Below, one piece after another: positions 23,878 through 30,713 of a stretch of 42,621 nt of DNA. Both the position numbers and the translations under genes were made by a program. The notes under the pieces were generated by a model that did no database searches, was not told where the DNA came from, and worked only from the letters and a program-made list of their open reading frames with translations. The DNA lies in contig NZ_RKME01000040.1 in assembly GCF_003797825.1 (NCBI RefSeq), positions 1 to 42,621 on the forward strand, written 5' to 3'. Source of the DNA: Gordonia sp. OPL2 (GTDB taxonomy: Bacteria > Actinomycetota > Actinomycetes > Mycobacteriales > Mycobacteriaceae). Position 1 is the first letter of the stretch. Each line of letters opens with the position of its first letter.

Positions 23878-25311
23878 TCACAACGATCCGTCCCGTAGGG
23901 CCCCGACCAGGATCGACACCGCCTCGTCGTAGCGATCCGGCGAGGCCGCGGCGTAATTGAGCCGGATGAACGGTCCCGTCGGCTCGGTCGGGAACCACTC
24001 GCGCCCCGGGGAGATCGACAGCCCACGGGCCAGTGTACGGGCCGCGACGAGGTCGGCGTCGATCGGCGATCCGTCGGCGCGATGAGTCGGCAGCGACACC
24101 CACAGGTTGAGGCCTCCCGGCGGACGTGCCACGTCGAGCTCCGGCGCACCGGCGGCGAGCGCTCCGAGCAGGCTGTCGCGACGTGCGGCGAGTGTCCGCT
24201 GTAGCCGCTGCAGGTGCGTACGCCACGCGGGTCTCGACACGACGTCGAGCGCGACTGCCTGTAGCACCGGCGCAACGTACAGGTCGGAGACGGTGAGCGC
24301 GTTCTCGATCCGCGCACGAGCCGGCCCCCGCGCGAGAAGTGCCGCCACCCGGACGGTCAGCGAGAGGCTCTTGGTCAGCGAGCGGATGTAGATCACGTGC
24401 CCGTCGGTGTCGGAGCACGCCAGGGGCCGCGGCGCGACGTCGAGGGCGAAGTCGTGCGCCCAGTCGTCCTCGACGACGAATGCGCGATGCTCGCCGACGA
24501 CGGCGAGCACATCGTCTCGCTGGGCGGCGCTCCACACGTCTCCGGTCGGGTTGGCGAAGTTGGGCTGGGCATACAGCAACCGCGCACCCGACGTCGCGAA
24601 CGCCTCGTCGAGGTCCGCGGCGGCCGGCGCACCGTCGGTGCGCGGGACCGGCACGATGACCAGTCCCGCCTGCCGCGCCGCCGCGATCGCACCCCAGTAA
24701 GTCGGCGACTCCATCACGATCGGGTCGCCGGGTGCCGCCAGCGCCCGGAACGTCGCGGCGAGTGCCGCCTGACCACCCGAGGCGATCACCGCATCCGAGT
24801 CGCGCCACCCGTCGACATCGAGTTCGTCGACGAACCATCGTCGCAGGTCGGGAAGGCCGGCAGTCGGTGGTCGAGCGAAGACCTGGTCCCGGTCCCGACC
24901 GGCCGCACCGCCACGCGTGATCCGGCCGAACGCGCTGCGTACCTCACGCATCGGCATCAGATCGAGGTCGGGATATCCGGAGTGCATGGCGATGGTGTCG
25001 TGCGGGATCTGGCGCATCGTCGAACCGACCGCCGACGACCCGGCTCGCTCGGGCCCGAGAGCTGCGGTCTGCCACGACATGTCGAGTCGGACGGGCGGCG
25101 CACCACGCCGGCGGACGAAGGTACCCGCACCTGCTCGCGTCTCGACGACACCTTCGGCGACCAGCTGGGCCAGCGCACGCTGGACGGTGACCGGCCCCGC
25201 CCCGAAGCGAGCGGCCAGCGCACGCGTCGACGGCAGCCGACTACCCGGCCCCGCCTCGGCCGCCACCGAACGGAGATGACGGGCGATCCGGTCACTGCTA
25301 TCGTCGGACAT
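23878..25311 (-). CDS. MocR-type regulator: GntR winged helix fused to aminotransferase domain
   Basis: A 477-residue fusion. Residues ~5-68 form a GntR winged helix (LPSTRALAARFGAGPVTVQR). The rest is a fold-type I aminotransferase with the PLP lysine in SLTKSLSLTVR (K314), PNFANPTG near 250 and VEDDWAHDF near 280. MocR proteins use PLP or an amino compound as effector and commonly control a neighbouring transporter. Here a DMT exporter diverges with a shared start codon. The GntR domain begins almost at residue 1, so ATG 25311 is firm. Ligand and regulon are unknown. Confidence 0.93.
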   Translation of the reverse strand: MSDDSSDRIARHLRSVAAEAGPGSRLPSTRALAARFGAGPVTVQRALAQLVAEGVVETRAGAGTFVRRRGAPPVRLDMSWQTAALGPERAGSSAVGSTMRQIPHDTIAMHSGYPDLDLMPMREVRSAFGRITRGGAAGRDRDQVFARPPTAGLPDLRRWFVDELDVDGWRDSDAVIASGGQAALAATFRALAAPGDPIVMESPTYWGAIAAARQAGLVIVPVPRTDGAPAAADLDEAFATSGARLLYAQPNFANPTGDVWSAAQRDDVLAVVGEHRAFVVEDDWAHDFALDVAPRPLACSDTDGHVIYIRSLTKSLSLTVRVAALLARGPARARIENALTVSDLYVAPVLQAVALDVVSRPAWRTHLQRLQRTLAARRDSLLGALAAGAPELDVARPPGGLNLWVSLPTHRADGSPIDADLVAARTLARGLSISPGREWFPTEPTGPFIRLNYAAASPDRYDEAVSILVGALRDGSL

Positions 25312-25335
25312 GAGTCACAATAGTAGCGCTATCGT
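25297..25335. promoter_or_regulatory. Direct repeats flanking the shared MocR/EamA start codon
   Basis: GCTATCGT occurs at 25297-25304 and again at 25328-25335 in the same orientation, 31 bp apart (three helical turns). The CATG in between holds the ATG of both divergent genes. MocR regulators such as GabR and PdxR are known to bind direct repeats. TACTAT on the minus strand (eight bases before its ATG) and TATCGT on the plus strand (five bases before its ATG) are plausible leaderless -10 boxes. Confidence 0.6.
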
Positions 25336-26290
25336 GCGCACGCCTGCGGTGCTACCGCCGGCCGGCCGCCTCGGATCCCCTACCGCGGGCCTGGTCTGGG
25401 GGCTGATCGGGGTCGTCGCGTTCTCCTTCACGGTGCCGTTCACGCGGATCGCCGTCGGCGGACTCGATCCGCTGTTCATCGGATGCGCCCGCGCGGTCGT
25501 CGCCGCCGGACTCGCTGTCGTCGCCCTCGTCGTCGGCGGCGCGATCCGTCCGACGACGAGACAATGGCTACGACTGGTGCCCGTGTCGGTCGGCGTCGTC
25601 GCCGGCTTCCCGATCCTGACCTCACTGGCCCTGCGCGACACCGCTGCCGGGCACTCGGCGGTGGTGATCGGACTGCTGCCGGCGGCCACGGCCGTCGTCG
25701 CGGTGAGCCGCACGCATGAACGTCCCGCCCGACGATTCTGGGTGGGCGCGGCGCTGGGGGTGATCGCGACGGTCGCATTCACCGTCGCCGGCCACGGCGC
25801 GCTGAGCGCACCCGGCGTCGCCGATCTGTATCTGCTGGGGGCCGTGGTCCTCGCGGCGGTCGGCTACGCGCAGGGCGGTGTGATGGCGCGCGAACTGGGC
25901 TCGTGGCAGACCATCTGCTGGGCTCTGATCCTCGCGTCACCGGCGATGATCGTCACGACTCTCGTCGTCACCGGCGGTCACGTCCCGGACGCCACCGCCG
26001 GCCAATGGGCGGCCTTCGGCTATCTCGCGGCGATCAGCATGTTCCTGGGATTCTTTGCCTGGTACCGCGGTCTGGCGATCGGCCCGATGACGACGGTCAG
26101 CCAGGTCCAGCTGATCCAGCCGGTCCTGACGGTCGTATGGGCGATCCTGCTGCTCGGCGAGCGACCGACGCCTGAGCTGGTCGTCGGCGGTGCCGCGGTC
26201 ATCGGATGCGCCGCGTTCACGGTCCGTAGTCGCGTGTCGACGGGCCCCGGTCGAGCGCCCCGATCAGGCGCGCCCGAGCCGGGTCGGTGA
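25310..26290 (+). CDS. EamA/DMT-superfamily transporter
   Basis: A 326-residue membrane protein with about ten hydrophobic helices arranged as two EamA repeats. The first begins GLVWGLIGVVAFSFTVPFTR and the second near LYLLGAVVLAAVGYAQGGVM. The signature VQLIQPVLTVVWAILLLGER is close to the end. DMT transporters of this type export amino acids or other metabolites. Divergence from a MocR regulator suggests export of an amino compound sensed by it. ATG 25310 is used, but GTG 25334 would also leave the first helix intact. It converges on hadAB with six bases between the genes. Confidence 0.88.
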   Translation: MSHNSSAIVRTPAVLPPAGRLGSPTAGLVWGLIGVVAFSFTVPFTRIAVGGLDPLFIGCARAVVAAGLAVVALVVGGAIRPTTRQWLRLVPVSVGVVAGFPILTSLALRDTAAGHSAVVIGLLPAATAVVAVSRTHERPARRFWVGAALGVIATVAFTVAGHGALSAPGVADLYLLGAVVLAAVGYAQGGVMARELGSWQTICWALILASPAMIVTTLVVTGGHVPDATAGQWAAFGYLAAISMFLGFFAWYRGLAIGPMTTVSQVQLIQPVLTVVWAILLLGERPTPELVVGGAAVIGCAAFTVRSRVSTGPGRAPRSGAPEPGR

Positions 26291-26296
26291 GTCGGT

Positions 26297-27379
26297 TCAG
26301 TTGAACTGGACGTGCGCCTGTGCGCGGCCGAAGATCTTGCGGTCGCCCTGCTTGGCGACCATCGCGATGACGCCGCGACGGGTCTCCGGATCGAGCGACT
26401 TGATCTTGCCGGTGAAGTCCACCTGCGCGTAGCCCTCGGCGGGCACGTACACCGGGCTGGTGAAGCGCACGTTGTACTCGAAGATCGCGGCCGGGTCGCC
26501 GACGAAGCTGCTGATGAAGCTGGCACCCAGACCCATCGACTGCATACCGTGCGCGACGACGGTCTCCAGGCCGATGACCTTCGCGACACCATCCGAGAAG
26601 TGGATCGGGTTCGGGTCGCCGGCGACGCCCGCGTAGTTGACCAGGTTGCCGCGGGTCAGCGTCTTGGTGACCGGCGGGAGCTCCTGACCGACGCTCAGGT
26701 CGTCGAAGTTGATCGCCGAGTAGGCCTTCGGCTCGACGACCGGGTCCGGCTGCTCGTAGCGGTCGAACGGCCCGTGCACGGTGTGCGGCATCTCCGGCTC
26801 GCGGTCGACCTTCATCATCACGTGCTCGAGCTTGTCGAGGACCTCGGGATCGGCCTCGACGGCGGGCCGCGCGACCAGACTCGTCCACGTCGTCATCACC
26901 GGTTCATCGCGCTGGTTCCAGATGATGTTCTTGGTGATCAGCACATCGGTGCCGGCCATCTGCCGGAACGAGTCGAGCGAGACGTCGCAGATGAGCTGGT
27001 CGCCGACCTTGATCGGCTGATGGAACACCAGACGCTGATCGGTCTGCATGATCTGCCACAGGTCGTAACCGGTGACGACGTCCTCGAACAGACGACGCTG
27101 GGCGATGATGCCGAGCACCGAGACGAACGTCGGCGCCGCGATCAGGGTGTCGTGACCCATTTCCAGGGCGGCGGCCTCGTTCCAGTGCACCGGGTGGTCG
27201 TCCTGCACGGCGCGGGCGTGCTTGCGGACCTCTTCACGGCCGACCTCGTAGTAGTCGTCGACCGTGTAGTTGAACCCGACCATCTCCTGGGTGTGGGCGG
27301 CGATCTCCTCCGGAGTGAGTTTCACACCGCTCTTCAACGCATCGATCCGCTGTTGAATCTCGGTTTCGGTCACTGTCAT
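26297..27379 (-). CDS. Fused HadA-HadB (3R)-hydroxyacyl-ACP dehydratase of FAS-II
   Basis: A 360-residue protein with two hot-dog domains in tandem. The N-terminal half (about 25-170) resembles HadA and has a degenerate motif (DDHPVHWNEAAA). The C-terminal half (about 215-360) resembles HadB and keeps the hydratase motif YAGVAGDPNPIHFSD, with D255 and H260. In mycobacteria HadA and HadB are separate and form a heterodimer that dehydrates meromycolate intermediates. Here they are one chain, and no hadC follows. GAAGGAG upstream fixes ATG 27379. The position after rpmG matches M. tuberculosis. Confidence 0.93.
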   Translation of the reverse strand: MTVTETEIQQRIDALKSGVKLTPEEIAAHTQEMVGFNYTVDDYYEVGREEVRKHARAVQDDHPVHWNEAAALEMGHDTLIAAPTFVSVLGIIAQRRLFEDVVTGYDLWQIMQTDQRLVFHQPIKVGDQLICDVSLDSFRQMAGTDVLITKNIIWNQRDEPVMTTWTSLVARPAVEADPEVLDKLEHVMMKVDREPEMPHTVHGPFDRYEQPDPVVEPKAYSAINFDDLSVGQELPPVTKTLTRGNLVNYAGVAGDPNPIHFSDGVAKVIGLETVVAHGMQSMGLGASFISSFVGDPAAIFEYNVRFTSPVYVPAEGYAQVDFTGKIKSLDPETRRGVIAMVAKQGDRKIFGRAQAHVQFN

Positions 27380-27503
27380 CGGTTCTCGCTCCTTCACTCA
27401 GCCAACCCCACTGGCTCGTCTCCCGCCGTGTTCGGTCGTCGTCGACTCGTCCGCGGACCGTCGTCGGCCCGTCCCCGCAGACCGTTTCACCCTACCTACG
27501 GGT

Positions 27504-27536
27504 GCGGGCCGCCTCTCCCATGAAGAGGCAGCCCGC
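27504..27536 (-). terminator. Hairpin between rpmG and hadAB
   Basis: A 13-bp stem with one G-T pair (GCGGGCCGCCTCT / AGAGGCAGCCCGC on the plus strand) has a seven-base loop. It lies about 110 bases after the rpmG stop and 125 bases before hadAB. It may end tRNA-rpmG transcription or attenuate hadAB. Confidence 0.65.
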
Positions 27537-27578
27537 AGAAAATTCCGTTGTGTCGCCGGAAGTGCCGTCAGCACCCTC

Positions 27579-27656
27579 CGGCGACCGAGTCGTCAGCGTG
27601 ACTCCGACGATCGAGTCGTCAGTGTGACTCCGACGACGAAGTCGTCAGCGCGACTC
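27579..27656. repeat. Three-copy 26-bp tandem repeat over the rpmG 3' end
   Basis: Units at 27579, 27605 and 27631, each exactly 26 bases and ending GACTC, share the core AGTCGTCAG. The third contains the last three sense codons (Glu-Ser-Arg) and the stop of rpmG. The other two lie downstream of the gene. Copies differ at a few positions, so the expansion is not brand new. Confidence 0.88.
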
Positions 27657-27812
27657 TTTGTGCGCCTGGTGCTTGCCGCAGTTCGGGCAGAACTTCTTGA
27701 TCTCGAGACGGTCGGGATCGTTGCGACGGTTCTTCTTGGTGATGTAGTTACGGTGCTTGCACACCTCGCACGCCAAGGTGATCTTGGGGCGAACATCTGT
27801 TGAGGAGGCCAC
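27645..27812 (-). CDS. rpmG: 50S ribosomal protein L33
   Basis: A 55-residue L33 with the zinc-ribbon cysteines CEVC and CPNC, so it is the zinc-containing (C+) form. The core is RNYITKKNRRNDPDRLEIKK. It starts with GTG (VASSTDVRPKITLACEVC), with AAGAAGG upstream. Longer in-frame starts would reach into tRNA-Met. It is co-directional with tRNA-Thr and tRNA-Met upstream and hadAB downstream, as in mycobacteria. Its last codons lie within a tandem repeat. Confidence 0.96.
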   Translation of the reverse strand: MASSTDVRPKITLACEVCKHRNYITKKNRRNDPDRLEIKKFCPNCGKHQAHKESR

Positions 27813-27905
27813 TTCGTTGCCTTCTTTCGGGTGGTACGTGGCGGGCGCGGAGCCGATGGGCTCGGCCCTGGGTCGGTCGGCACCCGGCTGGTCGGCACCG
27901 ATGTG

Positions 27906-27979
27906 TAGCGGTGGAGGGACTCGATCCCTCGACCTCACGATTATGAGTCGTGCGCTCTAACCAGCTGAGCTACACCGCC
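27906..27979 (-). tRNA. tRNA-Met (CAT, elongator type)
   Basis: The minus strand folds with acceptor GGCGGTG/CACCGCT (first pair G-U), D arm GCTC/GAGC, anticodon stem CACGA/TCGTG with loop CTCATAA (CAT) and T arm GAGGG/CCCTC, 74 bases including the discriminator A. The first acceptor pair is base-paired, which argues against an initiator tRNA. Confidence 0.95.
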
Positions 27980-27999
27980 ATGTGGACTGGGGTCCAGCG

Positions 28000-28072
28000 A
28001 GCCCCCTGACGGAATCGAACCGTCGACCTTTTCCTTACCATGGAAACGCTCTGCCGACTGAGCTAAGGGGGC
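28000..28072 (-). tRNA. tRNA-Thr (GGT)
   Basis: The acceptor GCCCCCT/AGGGGGC, anticodon stem TTTCC/GGAAA with loop ATGGTAA (anticodon GGT) and a normal T arm give a 73-base tRNA upstream of tRNA-Met. TAACCT, with TTGGTG 18 bases upstream of it, precedes the gene on the minus strand and is a candidate promoter. Confidence 0.95.
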
Positions 28073-28196
28073 GTGCCCGAACACGTCCGCAGACCTGCTC
28101 GAGAGCCTTAACGAGGTTACACACGAACCAGGGCGCTCACCAAATCGCTGGTAGCGACCGGTGGCGAGCGCCGAGAAGTCAGCGTGGACCACGTTG

Positions 28197-28277
28197 TGGC
28201 AGGTATAGGATTCGAACCTATGTAGCTTGCGCGACGGATTTACAGTCCGCTCCCTTTGGCCGCTCGGGCAACCTGCC
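28197..28277 (-). tRNA. tRNA-Tyr (GTA)
   Basis: An 81-base class II tRNA with a long variable arm. The acceptor is GGCAGGT/ACCTGCC and the anticodon loop CTGTAAA gives GTA. Upstream on the minus strand TATTCT lies 19 bases after TTGCGC, a possible promoter. Confidence 0.95.
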
Positions 28278-28457
28278 GTGCCGTCCGTTCCGGCCGCGTG
28301 AACGGCCGCAAGAACAACGCCGTGAAGAATACAACGACGATCCCATATCCGCGCAAACCGGCTGCTCAGCGATGCCTCACGAACTCCCAGCGGTGACCTG
28401 ACTCACGTTCGGCCCGCACCGGGAAGCAACGCCACCTACGACGACGCTGCACCTTTC

Positions 28458-29357
28458 ATGACCGACTCCGCGACGCCTTCAACCACCAGTCCCGACGACG
28501 CACGGAACGTTCCCCGCGATCGGGACTTTCGATTCGGTGTGAACCTGCTCGGTATGGGCGACGGTCCGGGATTCCTGTCACAGGTCCGCGCGGTCGCCGA
28601 GGCCGGCGTCGACGTTGTCATGGTCCCCGACCATCTCGGACTGATCGGCCCGGCACCGGCGCTCGTCGCCGCGGCGGCGGCCGCCCCCGATCTGCGGGTC
28701 GGGACATTCGTGCTCAACACCGCCTTCTATCGGCCCGCGCTGCTCACCCGTGACCTCGCCACCGTCGACCAACTCACCGGCGGACGACTCGAGATCGGGC
28801 TGGGTGCCGGCTATGTCGAGACAGAGTTCGTACAGGCCGGTCTGCCGTTCGAGCGCCCGGGCGCTCGCATCACCCACATGATGGAGACGGTCGAGCACAT
28901 CCGGTCGGCCGCCGCGGGTGATCACGTTCCCGCCTTCGTCCAGTCCCCGCCGCCGATCATGATCGCCGGCGTCGGCGATCGCGTGTTGTCGGCGGCCGCG
29001 CGCCATGCCGACATCGTCGCGCTGTCGAACCTCCCCGACCTCGACGTCGCACGTGAACGGGTCGACCACATTCGCGCCGCCGCCGGTGATCGATTCGGCG
29101 AACTCGAACTCAACGTGATCATCTTCGACATCGCCGTCGGCCGGGACGTCGACGTCACACCGCTGCGGAGTCACAATGACGGCGTCGACGACGCGACGCT
29201 CCGCCGCTCGGTGAACCTCCTGCACGGCTCGGTCGACGAGGTCGCCGACCGTATCCGCACGATCCGCGATCAGACCGGAATCTCCTACTTCACCTTCATC
29301 GAACCGAGCGCCGACGACCTGACGAGCATCGCCGACGTCGTTTCCCGACTGCGCTGA
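28458..29357 (+). CDS. LLM-class flavin/F420-dependent oxidoreductase
   Basis: A 299-residue luciferase-like TIM-barrel protein. It contains GVNLLGMGDGPGFLSQVRAV, VMVPDHLG, TVDQLTGGRLEIGLGAGY and IMIAGVGDRVLSAAARHAD, the pattern of actinobacterial LLM enzymes that use F420 (MSMEG_2516/TIGR03621 type). The substrate is unknown. The ~25 N-terminal residues are low-complexity, so the true start could be later, but ATG 28458 has no competing site with a good ribosome-binding sequence. It is followed after 34 bases by yajQ on its own leaderless promoter. Confidence 0.88.
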   Translation: MTDSATPSTTSPDDARNVPRDRDFRFGVNLLGMGDGPGFLSQVRAVAEAGVDVVMVPDHLGLIGPAPALVAAAAAAPDLRVGTFVLNTAFYRPALLTRDLATVDQLTGGRLEIGLGAGYVETEFVQAGLPFERPGARITHMMETVEHIRSAAAGDHVPAFVQSPPPIMIAGVGDRVLSAAARHADIVALSNLPDLDVARERVDHIRAAAGDRFGELELNVIIFDIAVGRDVDVTPLRSHNDGVDDATLRRSVNLLHGSVDEVADRIRTIRDQTGISYFTFIEPSADDLTSIADVVSRLR

Positions 29358-29378
29358 CGGACCCCGTCCCCCGCCGAC

Positions 29379-29384
29379 TACCCT
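29379..29384 (+). promoter_or_regulatory. Leaderless -10 box of yajQ
   Basis: TACCCT lies seven bases before the ATG at 29392 and there is no ribosome-binding site. The box falls just after the stop of the preceding gene. Confidence 0.6.
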
Positions 29385-29391
29385 GTCCGGC

Positions 29392-29883
29392 ATGGCAGAT
29401 TCATCGTTCGACGTGGTGAGCAAGGTCGACCGCCAAGAGGTCGACAACGCCCTCAATCAGGCGGCCAAGGAGCTGTCGCAGCGCTACGACTTCCGCGGTA
29501 CCAACACCGGCATCGAGTGGTCCGGCGAGGAGAACATCGTCATCACCTCCGACGCCGAGGAGCGCGCCCAGGCCGGGCTCGAGGTGTTCAAGGAGAAGCT
29601 GATACGCCGCGACATCTCGCTGAAGGCGTTCGACGCGGGCGAGCCGTCGGCGTCGGGCAAGACCTTCAAGATCGCCGGCAAGATCGTCGAGGGGATCGAC
29701 TCCGAGCACGCGAAGAAGATCTCGAAGAAGATCCGCGACGAGGGCCCGAAGGGCGTGAAGGCCCAGATCCAGGGCGAGGAACTGCGGGTGTCGAGCAAGA
29801 AGCGCGACGACCTGCAGGCGGTCATCGCCTTGCTCAAGGGCGAGGACTTCGGGATCGCCCTGCAGTTCGTGAACTATCGCTAG
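29392..29883 (+). CDS. YajQ-family nucleotide-binding protein
   Basis: A 163-residue YajQ/UPF0234 protein, starting MADSSFDVVSKVDRQEVDNA and containing QAAKELSQRYDFRGT and EDFGIALQFVNYR at the C-terminus. The fold has two ferredoxin-like domains. Family members bind nucleotides, and some bind cyclic-di-GMP. Full family length. The M. tuberculosis counterpart (Rv0566c) lies close to htpX, as here. Confidence 0.95.
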   Translation: MADSSFDVVSKVDRQEVDNALNQAAKELSQRYDFRGTNTGIEWSGEENIVITSDAEERAQAGLEVFKEKLIRRDISLKAFDAGEPSASGKTFKIAGKIVEGIDSEHAKKISKKIRDEGPKGVKAQIQGEELRVSSKKRDDLQAVIALLKGEDFGIALQFVNYR

Positions 29884-29899
29884 GTGACCTCACCCCGCT

Positions 29900-29964
29900 G
29901 ATCGTGTGACGACCGAGGCGCACCCCACCGCGTATCGAGTTCGTCCGCCACTCGTCACACGATC
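29900..29964. repeat. 13-bp inverted repeat between yajQ and the LuxR-type gene
   Basis: GATCGTGTGACGA (29900-29912) is exactly repeated in inverted form as TCGTCACACGATC (29952-29964), separated by 39 bases. The second arm contains the last codons and stop of the LuxR-type gene. It may act as a shared terminator for the two converging genes, though the loop is long. Confidence 0.7.
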
Positions 29965-30617
29965 CCCAACTCCCGCGCACGCACGCCGGCCTGGAACCTC
30001 GACCGCGCACCGAGCGCGTCCATCAGCTCGGCAACCCGCCGACGATACGTGCGGACGCCGAGGCCCAGACTGCGTGCGGCGGTCTCGTCCTTGACCCCCT
30101 GCCCGAGCAGGTCGATCACCTGCGGGGCGAGCTGACGGATGTCAGCGATACGGGTGTCGTAGACGGCGAGGTCGGTGGCCGACCGCCACGCGGTCTCGAA
30201 CAGCGACGACACCCCGTGCACCGCGTCGGGCTGGGTGATGACGCTGTAGCTGCGTTGCCCGGCGATGCGTTCGCCGGCGAGGATCACCAGCCGACGGTCC
30301 AGGATGATCGTCTCGTTGATCTCGTCGGTGGTCACCCGGATGTCGGCACCGAACCGATCGCGCCGCACGGCCAGATGATGAGCCGCCACCGGGTCGAGCA
30401 AGGTGCCTGCCCGATAGATCTTCCGAACTCGCACGTCGTTGCGATGCGGCTTGCCGACCGCCTCCTCCGGGACCTTCGCCGTGCCGTGCTGCCACGCGAA
30501 CGTCCACAGGTCGTTCGCCGCGCACGACACATCGGTCGCGGTGGCGAAGAGATGCTCGGTGCGCCGGAACAGCTCTTCTTCGCTCCGCACCACGGTGACC
30601 GAATCGGTGTCGCCCAT
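29955..30617 (-). CDS. LuxR-type helix-turn-helix regulator
   Basis: A 220-residue regulator. The N-terminal ~150 residues (SEEELFRRTEHLFATATDVS, RKIYRAGTLLDPVAAHHLAV, LDRRLVILAGERIAGQRSYS) look like the phospholipase-D/TrmB-like sensor module of many actinobacterial regulators. The C-terminal part (LLGQGVKDETAARSLGLGVR, TYRRRVAELMDALGARSRFQ) is a LuxR/GerE helix-turn-helix. I use ATG 30617; upstream in-frame sequence is low-complexity and covers the divergent promoter. It probably controls the divergent aldo/keto reductase through the palindromes in the 96-base gap. Confidence 0.85.
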   Translation of the reverse strand: MGDTDSVTVVRSEEELFRRTEHLFATATDVSCAANDLWTFAWQHGTAKVPEEAVGKPHRNDVRVRKIYRAGTLLDPVAAHHLAVRRDRFGADIRVTTDEINETIILDRRLVILAGERIAGQRSYSVITQPDAVHGVSSLFETAWRSATDLAVYDTRIADIRQLAPQVIDLLGQGVKDETAARSLGLGVRTYRRRVAELMDALGARSRFQAGVRARELGIV

Positions 30618-30638
30618 GTCACCAAGTGTGCGCCTCCC

Positions 30639-30673
30639 CCGGGTTCGATGACCCGGATGGCAGCTTGTTGCCA
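30639..30673. promoter_or_regulatory. Two adjacent palindromes between LuxR-type and AKR genes
   Basis: CCGGGT-TCGATG-ACCCGG (30639-30656) and TGGCA-GCTTGT-TGCCA (30658-30673) are both perfect and both have six-base spacers. They fill the middle of the divergent intergenic region and are good candidates for regulator sites. Confidence 0.5.
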
Positions 30674-30713
30674 GAGCACCTCGTACCCGCCGACGACTCG
30701 CGACAGTGGGGTC

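Noticed and set aside
27579..27656. CRISPR or attachment site at rpmG
   Set aside because: Copies abut without spacers and there is no integrase; simple tandem duplication explains it.
27941..28192. Open frame crossing tRNA-Met and tRNA-Thr
   Set aside because: Its translation contains the familiar spurious peptides that arise from reading tRNA genes (GVAQLVRAHDS, PLAQSAERFHG).
30216..30713. 166-codon N-terminal extension of the aldo/keto reductase
   Set aside because: It would run through the divergent regulator's coding region and both palindromes; the reductase fold begins after ATG 30714.
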